The notes under the pieces are model-generated. The model had not been told where the DNA came from, did no database searches, and worked only from the letters and a program-made list of their open reading frames with translations. DNA of 64,000 bases from positions 1 through 64,000 of the forward strand of contig NZ_JALLPO010000021.1 of NCBI RefSeq assembly GCF_023276435.1. Direction: 5' to 3'. The position numbers were made by a program, and so were the translations under genes. Each line of letters begins with the position of its first letter. Positions within the stretch are counted from its first letter, which is position 1. Shown here in pieces: positions 10,327 to 22,768 of the stretch. Source of the DNA: Sphaerisporangium perillae (lineage in GTDB: Bacteria > Actinomycetota > Actinomycetes > Streptosporangiales > Streptosporangiaceae).

Positions 10327-11213
10327 TTGCCTTCCTCCTCGACGGGGCCGTCCGCCCTCGTGCCTGCGGCCTGCGCGGCCTTGGGCTTCTCCTGTGCGGT
10401 GGCGGGGACCTCCGGCGCCTCGGCAACCGCCTGGACGACCTTCGGCTGCTCGGTCCGGACGGCGCCTTCGGCGACCTTCCTGATGGCCTGGGCGAGCCTG
10501 GGGTTGTCGGGAAGGTGGCCGTCCGCGACGTCGTGGCGGGCGATGACCCGGTTGACGGAGAGCTCGGAGACCGTGCCGTCCGGCAGCAGCGCGGGCATGT
10601 CGATCGCGTTGTGCCGGGCGTAGGTGCCCGGCCCGGGGAGCGGCGACGGGTGGCCGCTGAGGAACCGGGCGCGCGACAGGTCCTTCTGGGTCGGCTTGGG
10701 CTCGCTGCGCTCGCGGTGCGCCAGCACCATCGCGCCGAGCGCGGCGGTGATGAGCAGCGCGGAGGTGACCTCGAACGCGAACACGTAGCGCGTGAAGATC
10801 AGCCTGGCGAGCGCCGGGACGTTGCCGCCGTCGGCGCTGACCGCCCCGCTCAGCCCGGTCGGGGCGCCGATCACCGCGTTGCCGATGCCGGCGGCCAGGA
10901 GCACGGCGAAGCCGAGGCCGGCGACGACGGCCCAGAAACGCTGCCCCTTGATCGTCTCCACCAGGGAGTCGGAGGAGTCGACGCCGACCAGCATCAGCAC
11001 GAACAGGAAGAGCATCATGACCGCGCCGGTGTAGACGATGATCTGCACCACGGCGAGGAACGGAGCGTCCTGCACGGCGTAGAGCACCGCCAGCGAGAGC
11101 ATCACCACGCCCAGCATGAGCGCGGAGTACACCGCCTTGCGGCTGAAGACGAGTCCGAGCGCCGCGGCCACGGACACGACCGCCAGCACCCAGAACGTGA
11201 TGGTTTCACCCAT
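10323..11213 (-). CDS. nuoJ: NADH-quinone oxidoreductase subunit J
   Basis: The 296-residue protein begins [15 protein letters not shown] at the ATG at 11211-11213, which overlaps the end of nuoI by 8 bp. Five helices occupy the first ~170 residues, including the conserved [20 protein letters not shown] segment with the TM3 tyrosine. About 120 C-terminal residues are hydrophilic, ending in an Ala/Glu/Lys-rich tail. That tail is absent from the E. coli subunit but recurs in actinobacterial NuoJ. Its function is unknown. Confidence 0.95.
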   Translation of the reverse strand: MGETITFWVLAVVSVAAALGLVFSRKAVYSALMLGVVMLSLAVLYAVQDAPFLAVVQIIVYTGAVMMLFLFVLMLVGVDSSDSLVETIKGQRFWAVVAGLGFAVLLAAGIGNAVIGAPTGLSGAVSADGGNVPALARLIFTRYVFAFEVTSALLITAALGAMVLAHRERSEPKPTQKDLSRARFLSGHPSPLPGPGTYARHNAIDMPALLPDGTVSELSVNRVIARHDVADGHLPDNPRLAQAIRKVAEGAVRTEQPKVVQAVAEAPEVPATAQEKPKAAQAAGTRADGPVEEEGK

Positions 11214-11721
11214 TGCTACGGCCCAACCGGTAGTAGTCCTCTTCGGTCTCGCCGAGGCGCATGGGGTGCGGCGGGATCTCCATGCCAGGACCCAGCGGCG
11301 CGAGCAGCATCTCCTTGGTGTAGATGAGGCTCTCACGGCTGGAGTCGGCGAGCTCGTACTCGTTGGTCATCGTCAGCGCGCGTGTCGGGCACGCCTCGAT
11401 GCACAGGCCGCACAGGATGCAACGGAGATAGTTGATCTGGTACGTCCTGCCGTACCGCTCGCCCGGCGAGTAACGCTCCTCGTCGGTGTTGTCGGCACCT
11501 TCCACGAAGATCGCGTCGGCGGGACAGGCCCAGGCGCAGAGCTCGCACCCGACGCACTTCTCCAGACCGTCCGGCCAGCGGTTCAGCTGGTGGCGGCCGT
11601 GGAACCGAGGCGCGGTGGGCTTCTTCACCTCGGGGTAGTTGACCGTCACCGGCTTTTTGAACATGTGGTGGAAGGTGACGCCGAACCCCTTCACGGGGTT
11701 CAGGAAATCAGTTAGTCCCAC
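11206..11721 (-). CDS. nuoI: NADH-quinone oxidoreductase subunit I
   Basis: This 171-residue ferredoxin-like subunit carries clusters N6a and N6b. The first four cysteines are at residues 56, 59, 62 and 66 ([12 protein letters not shown]) and the second four at 101, 104, 107 and 111 ([12 protein letters not shown]). All eight ligands are present. It sits at the junction of peripheral and membrane arms. The start overlaps the nuoH 3' end by 14 bp. Confidence 0.97.
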   Translation of the reverse strand: MGLTDFLNPVKGFGVTFHHMFKKPVTVNYPEVKKPTAPRFHGRHQLNRWPDGLEKCVGCELCAWACPADAIFVEGADNTDEERYSPGERYGRTYQINYLRCILCGLCIEACPTRALTMTNEYELADSSRESLIYTKEMLLAPLGPGMEIPPHPMRLGETEEDYYRLGRSNG

Positions 11722-13066
11722 TGGGGACCTCCTTGCGTCCGTTGACGCCGTGGTAGTGCGGCAGGTCCAGGGCCGGGACGGGGAACCCGCCGGCGGTCGG
11801 CTCGGCGCGCAGCTGCTCGAACTCGGACTCGACCTCCGCGGCCCTGGCCTCCCGGCGGCGCTGGTTGACCGTGTCGAAGCGGAAGTAGATCGCGAGGCAT
11901 CCGACCACGACGATCGCCGCGATCACCAGCACCAGGGTCCGCTGGTCCCCGGCGATCCGGGTGGCCCGGACGGTGGCGACCAGCAGGATCCACGCGAGGT
12001 TGAGCGGGATGAGCACCTTCCAGCCGAAGGCCATCAGCTGGTCGTACCGGATGCGGGGCAGCGAGGCGCGCACCCAGATGAAGAACGCGAACACCAGCGC
12101 GAGCTTGATGAAGAACCAGAGCATCGGCCACCAGCCCACGTTCGCGCCGTCCCACAGGGAGATCGGCCACGGGGCACGCCAGCCGCCGAGGAACAGCGTG
12201 ATGCACAGGCCCGACACCGTGAACACGTTGGCGTACTCCGCCAGCATGAACATCGCGAACTTCAGCGAGCTGGAGTACTCGGTGTGGAACCCGCCGACCA
12301 GCTCGCCCTCGCCCTCGGGCAGGTCGAACGGCACGCGGTTGGTCTCACCGAGCATCGTGATCACGTAGATCAGGAACGACGGGACCAGCAGGATCGCGTA
12401 CCAGGACGGCAGCGGGATGTCGAGCCCGCCGAGCGACCAGCTGCCGCCGGACGCCTGCTTGGCCACGATCTCGGAGGTGGACAGCGTGCCCGCGAACAGG
12501 AACACCGCCACGAACGACAGACCCATCGCGATCTCGTAGGAGATGACCTGGGCCGTCGAGCGCAGACCACCCAGCACGGCGTACGGCGAGCGCGAGCCCC
12601 AGCCGGCGAGCACGATGCCGTAGACGCCGATCGAGGCCATCGCGAGGACCACCAGCACCGCGACCGGCAGGTCGGTGAGCTGGAGCGGCGTCCGCACGCC
12701 GAACATCGACACCATCGGGCCGAACGGGATGATCGAGTACGACAGGAAGGCCGGCACCGCGATGATGATCGGCGCGAGGATGTAGACCAGCTTGTCGACG
12801 GTTCTGGGGAGGATGTCCTCCTTCAGCCCCATCTTCAGGCCGTCGGCCACCGACTGCAGCAGGCCGAACTTGCCTGCGCGGTTCGGGCCGTAGCGGTGCT
12901 GCATGCGCGAGATCAGCTTGCGCTCGGTCCACACGCCGAACAGCACGCCCATCATCAAGAAGACGAAGATGAAGACGGCCTTGATGATGGAGATCCACAA
13001 AGGATCCTTGCCGAAGTCGGCCAGGGTGGGCCCGGCCGGATCGGCGACGAGCAGAGGCCCTGTCAT
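11708..13066 (-). CDS. nuoH: NADH-quinone oxidoreductase subunit H
   Basis: NuoH forms the quinone-binding chamber with NuoB and NuoD. The 452-residue protein has eight membrane helices in the first ~360 residues, with the conserved [20 protein letters not shown] segment, [20 protein letters not shown] and [15 protein letters not shown]. The C-terminal ~80 residues are a charged cytoplasmic extension typical of actinobacteria. It starts 46 bp after the nuoG stop. Confidence 0.97.
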   Translation of the reverse strand: MTGPLLVADPAGPTLADFGKDPLWISIIKAVFIFVFLMMGVLFGVWTERKLISRMQHRYGPNRAGKFGLLQSVADGLKMGLKEDILPRTVDKLVYILAPIIIAVPAFLSYSIIPFGPMVSMFGVRTPLQLTDLPVAVLVVLAMASIGVYGIVLAGWGSRSPYAVLGGLRSTAQVISYEIAMGLSFVAVFLFAGTLSTSEIVAKQASGGSWSLGGLDIPLPSWYAILLVPSFLIYVITMLGETNRVPFDLPEGEGELVGGFHTEYSSSLKFAMFMLAEYANVFTVSGLCITLFLGGWRAPWPISLWDGANVGWWPMLWFFIKLALVFAFFIWVRASLPRIRYDQLMAFGWKVLIPLNLAWILLVATVRATRIAGDQRTLVLVIAAIVVVGCLAIYFRFDTVNQRRREARAAEVESEFEQLRAEPTAGGFPVPALDLPHYHGVNGRKEVPSGTN

Positions 13067-13112
13067 CGGTCGCTCACCAACTCCTCATTCGCTGCGCCGG
13101 GTTCGCTCGCGC

Positions 13113-15538
13113 TCATGACGCACTCCCGATCTTGACGACGTCGCCGGCCACGGCGTGCAGGTCACGTGTGACCGAGCAGCCGGCCGAGTTGGCCGGCACC
13201 CACACGACACGGTCGGGCAGGTCGGCCACTCGCGCGGGCAGCGTGACCGTGCCGCCCTCCGTGGTGATCGTGACCTTACCGCTGTCGAGCGCGCCGACCT
13301 CGGCAGCCGTGGCCTCCGACAGCAGCGCCTCGACGGCCCGGCCGGTCCCGGCCAGGTACGGCTCGCCGTCCTGCATGCGGCCGGAGTCCAGCAGGAGGTG
13401 CCAGGTCGCGAGGACGGCCTCGCCGGCCTGCGGGTCGGCCTGGGTGCCACCGGTCACGCTCGGGCCGTTGGCCCGGGAGCCGCGCCAGGCGCCGATGGCC
13501 GCGAGCTCGCGGCGGGCCGCGGCGGCGTCGGGCAGGCCCAGGTGGACGTCCATGTGGTCGCTGACCGCGGCGATGGCCTGCAGGTCGCTCAGCAGGCCCG
13601 GGACCTCGATGGCCCGCTCGAACGAGCGGCCCCTGCCCTCCCAGTCGACGAACGTGCCGCTCTTCTCGCTGACCGCCGCGATGGGCAGCACCACGTCGGC
13701 GCGGTCGGTGACCGCGCTGGCGCGCATCTCCAGCGAGACGATGAACGGCGTGTTCTCCAGGGCGGCCAGGGCGGCCTGCGGGTCGGCCAGGTCGTAGGGG
13801 TCGACGCCGCCGATGACGAGGGCGTCCAGGTCACCGGCCAGCGCGGCGGCGAGGATGGCCCCGGTGTCGCGGCCGGGCGCCTCGGGCAGCCCGGCGACGT
13901 TCCAGGCGCGGGCGACCTCGGCGCGGGCGGTCTCGTCGGCGGCGGGACGGCCGATGGGCAGCAGGTTCGGCAGCGCGCCCGCCTCGATCGCGCCGCGCTC
14001 GCCGGCGCGGCGGGGCACCCAGGCGAGCCGGGCGCCGGAGGTGGCGCCGAGCCGCGCGACGGCCGAGAGGGCGCCGCGGGAGGTGGCGAGCCGCTCACCG
14101 ACCAGGATGATCGTGCCGGGCTGCTTGAGCGCCTCGGCCGCGGCCGAGGCGCCGGAGATGAGCTCGCCCAGGCCCTCGGCCTCGGCGCCGGGCAGCGTGC
14201 GGATCAGGGTGCCGCCCATCTTGGCCAGGCCCGCGGTGGCGAACGGCGCGAGCGAGAAGACCTTCAGGCCGCGCTTGCGGAACGCCTTGCGGAGCCGCAG
14301 GAAGACGATCGGCGACTCCTCCTCGGGCTCGAAGCCCGCGAGCAGCACGGCCGGGGCCTTCTCCAGGTCGGTGTAGGAGACCTCGATGCCCTTGCCCGCC
14401 ACCGCGTGGGCGAGGAAGGCGGCCTCCTCCTCCGACAGCGGACGGGAGCGGAAGTCGACGTCGTTGGTGCCGAGCGCGACCCGGGCGAACTTGGCGTAGG
14501 CGTAGGCGTCCTCGACGGTCACCCGGCCGCCGACCAGCACGCCGGCCTTGCCACGGGCCCGGGCGAGCCCTTCGGCGGCGGCCGCCAGGGCCTCCGGCCA
14601 GGACGCGGGCTGCAGGTAGCCCTCCTCGTCCCGGACGAGCGGGGTCGACAGGCGGTCGGGCTGGGTGGTGTAGGAGAAGGCCCAGCGGCCCTTGTCGCAG
14701 TTCCACTCTTCGTTGACCTGCGGGTCGTCCATGGCCAGGCGGCGGGTGACCCTGCCGCGCCGGTGGTCGGTGCGCAGCTCGCAGCCGCTCGCGCAGTGCT
14801 CGCAGGCGCTCGGGGTGGACACCAGGTCGAACGGCCGGGCGCGGAAGCGGTACGCGGCGCCGGTGAGCGCCCCCACCGGGCAGATCTGGACGGTGTTGCC
14901 GGAGAAGTACGACTGGAACGGCTCGCCGTTGGCGACGCCCACCTGCTCGGCGGCGCCGCGGTCGAAGAACTCGATCAGCGGGTCGCCGGCGATCTCGTCG
15001 GAGAAGCGGATGCAGCGGGCGCACTGGATGCAGCGCTCGCGGTCGAGCAGCACCTCGGTGGAGAGCGGGATCGGCTTTTCGAAGGTGCGCTTGGTCTCTT
15101 CGAACCGGGACTCGCCCTGGCCGTTCGACATGGCCTGGTTCTGCAGGGGGCACTCGCCGCCCTTGTCGCAGACCGGGCAGTCGAGCGGGTGGTTGATGAG
15201 CAGCATCTCCATCACGCCGCGCTGGGTCTTCTCGGCGACCGGCGAGGTGAGCTGCGTCTGCACGACCATGCCCTCGGCGACCTCGATCGCGCAGGACGGC
15301 TGCGGCTTGGGGAAGCCGCGGCCGTTGCCCGCGTCGGTGATCTCGATCAGGCACTGGCGGCAGTTGGCCGCCGGCTCGAGCAGCGGGTGGTCACAGAACC
15401 TCGGGATCTGGATGCCCAGCAGCTCGGCCGCCCGGATGATCAGGGTTCCCTTCGGGACGCTGACCTGGAAGCCGTCGATGGTGAGGGTCACCATGTCCAC
15501 CGGCTGCTCGACCGGCCCCGCCGAGGATGTCTGTACTG

Positions 15539-15542
<4 letters not shown>
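13113..15542 (-). CDS. nuoG: NADH-quinone oxidoreductase subunit G
   Basis: This 809-residue Fe-S subunit of the peripheral arm has these ligands: a [2Fe-2S] at Cys 50, 61, 64 and 84; a His-Cys3 [4Fe-4S] at His118, Cys122, 125 and 131; a [4Fe-4S] at Cys 171, 174, 177 and 221. Cys 247, 250 and 254 (CEHCASGC) mark the extra N7 cluster found only in some bacterial complexes. The rest is a molybdopterin-oxidoreductase-like domain without a cofactor role. The ATG overlaps the nuoF stop (ATGA). Confidence 0.96.
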
Positions 15543-16821
<1,279 letters not shown>

Positions 16822-16825
<4 letters not shown>

Positions 16826-17490
16826 TCCGAGGCCCCCTTCGGTGCCGTCCATCCGTTCGCCTTGGCGATCTTGAGGCCCTCGAGCGAGGGGCCGGCGGCC
16901 GAGGGGCCGTCACCGGCCTGGCCGTCGGGCAGGCCGGCGAGCACGCGCGAGGCCTCCTTGAACGAGCACAGGCGGCCCGGGCCGCGGGTCGGCGCGACCT
17001 CCTTGCCGGCGCGCAGGTCGTCGACCAGCCGCTTGGCGGAGTCGGGGGTCTGGTTGTCGAAGAACTCCCAGTTGACCATCATGACCGGCGCGAAGTCGCA
17101 GGCGGCGTTGCATTCGATCCGCTCAAGCGAGACCTTGCCGTCGGAGGTCGTATCGCCGTTGCCGACGCCGACGTGCTCCGCCAGTTCCTCCCAGATCTGG
17201 TCGCCGCCCATGATGGCGCACAGCGAGTTGATGCACACGCCGACGTGAAACTCGCCCGCGGGCTTGCGCTTGTACATCGTGTAGAACGTCGAGACGCCCA
17301 CGACCTCGGCCTTGGTGAGGCCGAGCATCTCTGCGCAGAACTCCTGGCCCGCGTCGGAGACGAAGCCTTCTTCGGCCTGCACCAGGTGGAGCAGCGGCAG
17401 CAGCGCCGAGCGGCTCTTCGGGTAACGCCCGATGATCTCTTTCGCGTCGCGTTCGAGACGCTCGCGGACTTCCGGCGAATAGGTCGTCAC
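16822..17490 (-). CDS. nuoE: NADH-quinone oxidoreductase subunit E
   Basis: This thioredoxin-like [2Fe-2S] subunit (cluster N1a) partners NuoF. The start is the GTG at 17488-17490, overlapping the nuoD stop as GTGA and giving 222 residues beginning [12 protein letters not shown]. Cluster ligands are Cys 86, 91, 127 and 131 ([11 protein letters not shown] and CNAACDFAP). The ~45-residue Gly/Ala-rich C-terminal tail exceeds the E. coli subunit. A much longer in-frame upstream extension is the shadow of nuoD. Confidence 0.96.
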
Positions 17491-18839
17491 CGGTCCACAC
17501 CTCCCATGACCGGGTCGATCGACGCGACCGCGGCGATGACGTCGGCAATCATGCCGCCTTCGCAGGTAGCGGGCACGGCCTGCAGGTTCGTGAACGAGGG
17601 GTCGCGGAAGTGTACGCGATAGGGGCGGGTTCCCCCGTCGCTCACGACGTGCGCGCCCAGTTCGCCGCGCGGCGACTCGACCGGCACGTACGCCTGCCCG
17701 GCCGGCACCCGGTAGCCCTCGGTCACCAGCTTGAAGTGGTGGATGAGCGCCTCCATGGAGCTGCTCATGATGTGGGCGATGTGGTCGGGCGAGTTGCCGA
17801 GCCCGTCGGGACCGAGCGCGAGCTGCGACGGCCAGCCGATCTTCTTGTCCTCGATCATGACCGGTTTGCCCTTGAGCTCGGAGCCGGAGAGCCGGTCCAG
17901 GCACTGGCCGATGATCTTGAGGGACTCCTCCATCTCGGCCACGCGCACCAGGTAGCGGCCGTAGACGTCGCAGGAGTTCTCGGTCGGCACGTCGAAGTCG
18001 TAGGTCTCGTAACCGCTGTAGGGCTGCGACTTGCGCAGGTCCCACGGCAGGCCCGCCGCCCGCAGCATGGGCCCGGTGATGCCGAGGGCCATGCAGCCGG
18101 TGAGGTCGAGGTAGGCCACGTCCTTGGTGCGCCGGGTGTAGGCGGGGTTCTCGTCGAGGAGCTTGCGCATCTCCTTGATCCGCCCAGGCATGATCTTGAG
18201 GAACTCGCCGATCTTGTCGACGGCCCCCGCGGGCAGGTCGACCGACACCCCGCCCGGCCGGACGTAGGCCATGTTCATCCGCAGGCCGGTGATGTACTCG
18301 AACAGGTCGAGCACCAGCTCGCGCTCGCGGAACCCGAACAGCATCGGCGTCGTCGCGCCGAGCTCCAGGCCGAACGTCGCGATGGCCACCAGGTGCGAGG
18401 AGATCCGGTTGAGCTCCATCATCATGACCCGGATGGTCTGCGCCCGCAGCGGCACCCGGTCGGTGATGCCGAGGAGCTTCTCCACCGCCATGCAGTACGC
18501 GGCCTCGTTGAAGATCGGCGACAGGTAGTCCATGCGAGTGACGAACGTGACCCCCTGGGTCCACGTCCGGAACTCCATGTTCTTCTCGATGCCGGTGTGG
18601 AGGTAGCCGATCACCGTGCGCGCCTCGGTGACGGTCTCGCCGTCGAGGGTCAGCACGAGCCGGAGCACGCCGTGGGTCGAGGGGTGCTGCGGGCCCATGT
18701 TGATGACCAGGCGCTCCTCCGACGACTCGGCGACCGCGCTGACGACCTCGTCCCAGTCCTGGCCGTTGACGCTGTAGACCTTGCCCTCGGTGACGTCCTG
18801 CTCGCTCCGGGCGGTCTCACCGTCGTGGATGGCGGTCAT
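17487..18839 (-). CDS. nuoD: NADH-quinone oxidoreductase subunit D
   Basis: This 450-residue 49-kDa-type subunit lines the quinone tunnel. It shows [18 protein letters not shown], with the conserved His pair that contacts the quinone headgroup, [22 protein letters not shown] and [14 protein letters not shown] segments, and a C-terminal DPVMGGVDR. It is a separate gene from nuoC, unlike the E. coli nuoCD fusion. The ATG overlaps the nuoC stop by 4 bp. Confidence 0.97.
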   Translation of the reverse strand: MTAIHDGETARSEQDVTEGKVYSVNGQDWDEVVSAVAESSEERLVINMGPQHPSTHGVLRLVLTLDGETVTEARTVIGYLHTGIEKNMEFRTWTQGVTFVTRMDYLSPIFNEAAYCMAVEKLLGITDRVPLRAQTIRVMMMELNRISSHLVAIATFGLELGATTPMLFGFRERELVLDLFEYITGLRMNMAYVRPGGVSVDLPAGAVDKIGEFLKIMPGRIKEMRKLLDENPAYTRRTKDVAYLDLTGCMALGITGPMLRAAGLPWDLRKSQPYSGYETYDFDVPTENSCDVYGRYLVRVAEMEESLKIIGQCLDRLSGSELKGKPVMIEDKKIGWPSQLALGPDGLGNSPDHIAHIMSSSMEALIHHFKLVTEGYRVPAGQAYVPVESPRGELGAHVVSDGGTRPYRVHFRDPSFTNLQAVPATCEGGMIADVIAAVASIDPVMGGVDR

Positions 18840-19513
18840 GCGTACGACCTCCTCTGGTCCGGCGCGGGGATGGTGGCGCCGCGGTACTGCACCGGGATGC
18901 CGCCGAGCGGATAGTCCTTGCGCTGCGGGTGGCCTTCCCAGTCATCGGGCATCTCGATGCGGGTGAGCGCCGGGTGGCCGTCGAAGACGATCCCGAAGAA
19001 GTCGTAGGTCTCGCGTTCATGCCAGTCGTGCGTCGGGTAGACCGACACCGTGGACGGAATGTGCGGATCCGCGGCAGGACAGGAGGCCTCGACCCGGATG
19101 CGACGGTTGTGGGTGATCGAGCACAGGTGGTAGACCGCGCGCAGCTCGGCGCCGGTCTCCTCGGGGTAGTGCACCCCCGAGACACCGAGCGACAGCTCGA
19201 ACCGCAGGGCGAGGTCGTCGCGCAGGTGGCGCATGACCTCCACCAGGCGCTCGCGCGCAACGTGGATCGTCAGTTCGCCCCGGTCGACGACCACGCGCTC
19301 GACCATGCCGGCGTAGGCGTCTCCCGCGACCCGCTCGAGCGCGTCGGCCACCTCGTCGAAGTAGCCGCCGTACGGCTTGGCGCTCGACAGCTTCGGCGGG
19401 CGGCGTACGACGAGACCGCCGTATCCGGATGTGTCACCGGAGTCGGCGGCGCCGAACATGCCGCGGCGGGCGATCGGCTCCTCCGGCACCCCGGGGAGAT
19501 TTTCAGTGCTCAT
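18836..19513 (-). CDS. nuoC: NADH-quinone oxidoreductase subunit C
   Basis: This 225-residue 30-kDa-type subunit starts [20 protein letters not shown] at the ATG at 19511-19513, overlapping the nuoB stop (ATGA). The 30-kDa signature appears as [20 protein letters not shown] and the [16 protein letters not shown] segment. The ~60-residue Gly/Ser N-terminus is a typical actinobacterial extension. It stabilises the quinone module with NuoD. Confidence 0.96.
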   Translation of the reverse strand: MSTENLPGVPEEPIARRGMFGAADSGDTSGYGGLVVRRPPKLSSAKPYGGYFDEVADALERVAGDAYAGMVERVVVDRGELTIHVARERLVEVMRHLRDDLALRFELSLGVSGVHYPEETGAELRAVYHLCSITHNRRIRVEASCPAADPHIPSTVSVYPTHDWHERETYDFFGIVFDGHPALTRIEMPDDWEGHPQRKDYPLGGIPVQYRGATIPAPDQRRSYA

Positions 19514-20061
19514 TTCGAGGTCCCCTGATCGATGAGCGGAAGCGACCGCAGAGCCCGCAGTTCCAGCTCGTCGATCTGCTTGGCGCGGTGCGCGCCGAAC
19601 TTCATGTTCTGGATCTTGTCGTGCAGCTTGACGATCGCGTCGATGAGCATCTCGGGACGCGGCGGGCAGCCGGGCAGGTAGATGTCCACCGGCACGACGT
19701 GGTCGACGCCCTGCACGATCGCGTAGTTGTTGAACATGCCACCGCTGGACGCGCAGACGCCCATCGCGATGACCCACTTGGGCTCGGCCATCTGGTCGTA
19801 GATCTGGCGCAGCACCGGCGCCATCTTCTGCGACAGGCGACCGGCCACGATCATCAGGTCGGCCTGGCGGGGGGACGCGGACGCGCGCTCCATGCCGAAC
19901 CTGGCCAGGTCGTGGTTGGGGCCGCCGGTGGCCATCAGCTCGATGGCGCAGCAGGCCAGGCCGAACGTGGCCGGCCAGACGGAGTTCTTCCGCGCCCACC
20001 CGGCCGCCTGCTCCACGGTGGACAGGACGAACCCGCTGGGCAGTTTCTCTTCGAGACCCAT
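19510..20061 (-). CDS. nuoB: NADH-quinone oxidoreductase subunit B
   Basis: NuoB carries the terminal cluster N2 that reduces menaquinone. All four ligands are present in the 183-residue protein: tandem Cys37-Cys38 ([13 protein letters not shown]), Cys103 ([18 protein letters not shown]) and Cys132 ([10 protein letters not shown]). It starts 39 bp after the nuoA stop and overlaps nuoC. A paralogous second nuoB is common in actinomycetes but is not seen here. Confidence 0.97.
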   Translation of the reverse strand: MGLEEKLPSGFVLSTVEQAAGWARKNSVWPATFGLACCAIELMATGGPNHDLARFGMERASASPRQADLMIVAGRLSQKMAPVLRQIYDQMAEPKWVIAMGVCASSGGMFNNYAIVQGVDHVVPVDIYLPGCPPRPEMLIDAIVKLHDKIQNMKFGAHRAKQIDELELRALRSLPLIDQGTSK

Positions 20062-20100
20062 CTCAGTGCTTCCTCTCGCGCGCCTCCGGCACGCTGCCTC

Positions 20101-20460
20101 TCAGTCCCAGTCCAGGCCGCGACGGCGCCATACGTAGGCGTACGCGACCAGCACGGTGACGATGAACAGCACCATCTCGACCAGCCCGAAGACCCCGAGC
20201 TTGTCGAATGCGACCGCCCACGGATAAAGGAAGATGATCTCGATGTCGAACACGATGAAGAGCATCGCGGTGATCATGTACTTCAGGGGGAACCGGCCGC
20301 CGCCGACGGGCTGCGGTGTGGGCTCGATGCCACACTCGTAGGCGTCGAGCTTGGCGCGGTTCCAGCGCTTGGGGCCGGTGAAGGGCGCGATTCCCACGGA
20401 GAAGACGGCGAAGCCCGCCGCGAGAACCGCGAGCACCAGGATCGGCACGTACAGTTCCAT
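20101..20460 (-). CDS. nuoA: NADH-quinone oxidoreductase subunit A
   Basis: This 119-residue, three-helix subunit is first of the nuo genes. It contains the conserved DAYECGIEPT loop and RFPLKYMITAMLFIVFDIEI IFLYPW. The loop Cys is the redox/conformation-sensitive residue. A 92-bp gap separates it from menJ upstream. That gap has no obvious terminator, so read-through from menJ is plausible; TTGACG at about 20493-20498 on the minus strand could be a weak internal -35. Confidence 0.97.
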   Translation of the reverse strand: MELYVPILVLAVLAAGFAVFSVGIAPFTGPKRWNRAKLDAYECGIEPTPQPVGGGRFPLKYMITAMLFIVFDIEIIFLYPWAVAFDKLGVFGLVEMVLFIVTVLVAYAYVWRRRGLDWD

Positions 20461-20552
20461 CGCTTATGCGTCCCCTCTGAGCGCTGAAGCAGTCGTCAAT
20501 CGGTTGATGAGTCTAGGCAGAGCGATCATCGATCTTCGTTCCGGGTGCTGTG

Positions 20553-21827
20553 TCATGCCGGCGGCGTGACCTTGGACAGGGCGTTGATGATCCGGTCTGA
20601 CGCATCGCCCTGCCGGTCCGTGAGATTAGCAAGGAGTTTCAGAGCGAACCGCATCAGAGTGGGATGTGGCAGGGCGTGCCGCGTGATGAACCCCATCACA
20701 CCCGGCTTGCCGATGGCCTCCACGAACAGTCTCCCGAGCGTGAAATAGCCGCCGTAGGCGTCCTTCAGCGTCTTGGGATAGGCGCGCAGCACGCGTTCGC
20801 GCTGCGCGGAAGTGATGCTCGACAGGGCCGTGACGATCGTGTCGGCGGCGATGCGGCCCGTCTCCATGGCGTAGGCGATGCCCTCGCCGTTGAACGGGTT
20901 GATCATGCCGCCGGCGTCGCCGACGAGGACCATGCCCCGCGAGTAGTGCGGTTGCCGGTTGAAGGCCATCGGCAGCGCCGCGCCGCGGATCGGCCCGGTC
21001 ATGTTCTCCTCGGAGAACCCCCACTCGGCGGGCATGTTCTTGACCCAGCGGCGCAGCAGGTCGCGGTAGTCGAGGTTCTGGAACGCCTCGCTGGTGTTGA
21101 GCAGGCCGAGCCCGACGTTGCTGGTGCCGTCGCCGACGGGGAACACCCAGCCGTATCCGGGCAGGAGCCGGGAGTTGCCGTCATCGTCGGTGTCCCACAG
21201 CTCCAGCCACGACTCCAGCCAGTCGTCATCGTGCCGGGGGCTGGCGTAGTACGTGCGCACGGCGACGCCCAGCGGCCGGTCGTCGCGCCTGTGCAGGCCC
21301 ATCGCCAGGGACATCCGCGTGGAGTTGCCGTCGGCGGCGACGACCAGGCGCGAGCGGTAGGTGACCTGCTCGCCGTCCTTGCGGGCCGTCACGCCGGTGA
21401 CGTGGCCGCTGCGCTCGTCGAGGATGGGCCCGGTGACGTTGACGCCCTGCAGCACGGTGGCGCCGCCCCGCTCGGAGTTGGCGGCCAGGATCTCATCGAA
21501 GTCCAGGCGCGTGCGCACCAGGCCGAAGTCGGGGAAGCTCGAAAGCTCGGGCCAGGGAAGCTCGAAGCGCAGGCCGCCGCCGACGACGCGGAGGCCCTTG
21601 TTCCTGACCCAGCCGGGGGCGTCGACGTCGACGCCCATGGCGATCAGTTCCTTGACGGCGCGCGGCGTCAGCCCGTCTCCGCACACCTTCTCGCGCGGAA
21701 ATCGGGTCTTCTCCAGCAGCAGCACGTCGAAGCCGGCCTGTGCGAGATAGAAGGCCGTGGTCGAACCCGCGGGTCCGGCACCGACGACGATGACGTCGGC
21801 GTCCGCCGCGGGGGCTGACTCGCTCAC
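20553..21827 (-). CDS. menJ: Geranylgeranyl-reductase-family flavoprotein (menaquinone reductase, MenJ-like)
   Basis: The 424-residue FAD-dependent protein has the N-terminal dinucleotide motif VIVVGAGPAGSTTAFYLAQAG, the family signature REKVCGDGLTPRAVKEL and a C-terminal FAD contact VGDAGGMINPFNGEGIAYAM E. Mycobacterial MenJ saturates one isoprene unit of menaquinone-9. The placement directly between menG and nuoA supports the same role here. The start is the GTG at 21825-21827. A perfect Rex palindrome ends 54 bp upstream, so expression is probably NADH-responsive. Confidence 0.85.
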   Translation of the reverse strand: MSESAPAADADVIVVGAGPAGSTTAFYLAQAGFDVLLLEKTRFPREKVCGDGLTPRAVKELIAMGVDVDAPGWVRNKGLRVVGGGLRFELPWPELSSFPDFGLVRTRLDFDEILAANSERGGATVLQGVNVTGPILDERSGHVTGVTARKDGEQVTYRSRLVVAADGNSTRMSLAMGLHRRDDRPLGVAVRTYYASPRHDDDWLESWLELWDTDDDGNSRLLPGYGWVFPVGDGTSNVGLGLLNTSEAFQNLDYRDLLRRWVKNMPAEWGFSEENMTGPIRGAALPMAFNRQPHYSRGMVLVGDAGGMINPFNGEGIAYAMETGRIAADTIVTALSSITSAQRERVLRAYPKTLKDAYGGYFTLGRLFVEAIGKPGVMGFITRHALPHPTLMRFALKLLANLTDRQGDASDRIINALSKVTPPA

Positions 21828-21881
21828 GGGACCTGTCCTGTCCTGGGTGTCGAGGGCCTCGGGGTTGGGGGCCTTCGTTCC

Positions 21882-21901
21882 TTTGTGAACTACTTCACAA
21901 A
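21882..21901. promoter_or_regulatory. Rex operator (ROP) upstream of menJ-nuo
   Basis: TTTGTGAACTACTTCACAAA is a perfect inverted repeat with 8-bp arms and a 4-bp spacer. It matches the known Rex consensus TTGTGAA-N4-TTCACAA at every conserved base. It lies 54 bp before the menJ start, at the head of the menJ-nuoA-N block. Rex releases DNA when NADH rises, so the operon should be derepressed under oxygen limitation. Confidence 0.85.
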
Positions 21902-21955
21902 CTTGTCGGCGGAAGTCTAACCCTTTTTCCCTGCCCGATGTCAGATGGAGCTTAC

Positions 21956-22690
21956 CTACTCGTCCATGGTTGGTTTAACAGCTCGATGCAAGGCCACGAT
22001 GCCCAGCGAGAGATTGCGCCACTGGACCCTTTCCCACCCGGCCTCCTGGACGAGCCGGGCCAGCGCCGCCTGGTCGGGCCAGGCGCGGATCGACTCGGCG
22101 AGATACTCGTAGGAGTCGGGATTGGAGCTCACGACCCGCGCGACGGGCGGCAACAGCCTCATCAGATATTGCGTGTACACCAGCTCGAACGGCTTGATCG
22201 TCGGCCTGGAGAACTCGCACACCACAAGGCGCCCGCCGGGCCTGGTCACCCGGAGCATCTCCCCCAGCGCCCCGACCGTGTCCTTCACGTTGCGCAATCC
22301 GAACGAGATCGTCACGGCGTCGAAGGTGCCGTCGGCGAATGGAAGTTTCAGGGCGTCGCCTCCGACGAAGGTGACGCCACGCACCCCTCCGCCGGAAAGG
22401 CCCGAACCGCCTCGCCGGGAGGCGCCCGTGCGCAGCATGCCGAGGGAGAAGTCGCACGCGATCGCCCGCGCCCCGAGACCGGTGAAGGCGTCGGTCGAGG
22501 TGCCCGTGCCGGCGGCGAGGTCGAGGACGAGCTCCCCGGGACCGGCGTCCACCGCGGCGGCGGTGGCCCTGCGCCATAGCCGATCTTGACCGAGGGAAAG
22601 CACGTCGTTGACCAAGTCGTAGCGCCGGGCCGTGCGGTCGAACATCGCCGCGACCTCGTGCGGCTGTTTGTCCAGGGATGCACGCGTCAT
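21956..22690 (-). CDS. menG: Demethylmenaquinone methyltransferase MenG/UbiE
   Basis: This SAM-dependent C-methyltransferase catalyses the last step of menaquinone ring synthesis. The chosen ATG at 22688-22690 gives 244 residues starting [20 protein letters not shown]. Motifs are [18 protein letters not shown], the SAM loop [15 protein letters not shown], and the UbiE signature [20 protein letters not shown]. No Shine-Dalgarno is visible; TAAGCT eight bases before the ATG could be a -10 box of a leaderless transcript. Sequence further upstream in frame is the shadow of the divergent gene. Confidence 0.93.
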   Translation of the reverse strand: MTRASLDKQPHEVAAMFDRTARRYDLVNDVLSLGQDRLWRRATAAAVDAGPGELVLDLAAGTGTSTDAFTGLGARAIACDFSLGMLRTGASRRGGSGLSGGGVRGVTFVGGDALKLPFADGTFDAVTISFGLRNVKDTVGALGEMLRVTRPGGRLVVCEFSRPTIKPFELVYTQYLMRLLPPVARVVSSNPDSYEYLAESIRAWPDQAALARLVQEAGWERVQWRNLSLGIVALHRAVKPTMDE

Positions 22691-22768
22691 GGCGACAAGC
22701 TTAGTGCGCACGCGTTGATCCACCCAAAGTAGCCGCCCCACTACCCTGCGTCTGCTACCACTTGGTGG

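Noticed and set aside
20461-20552. A Rex site directly upstream of nuoA.
   Set aside because: No TTGTGAA-N4-TTCACAA-like dyad is present in the 92 bp; the only match in this block is upstream of menJ.
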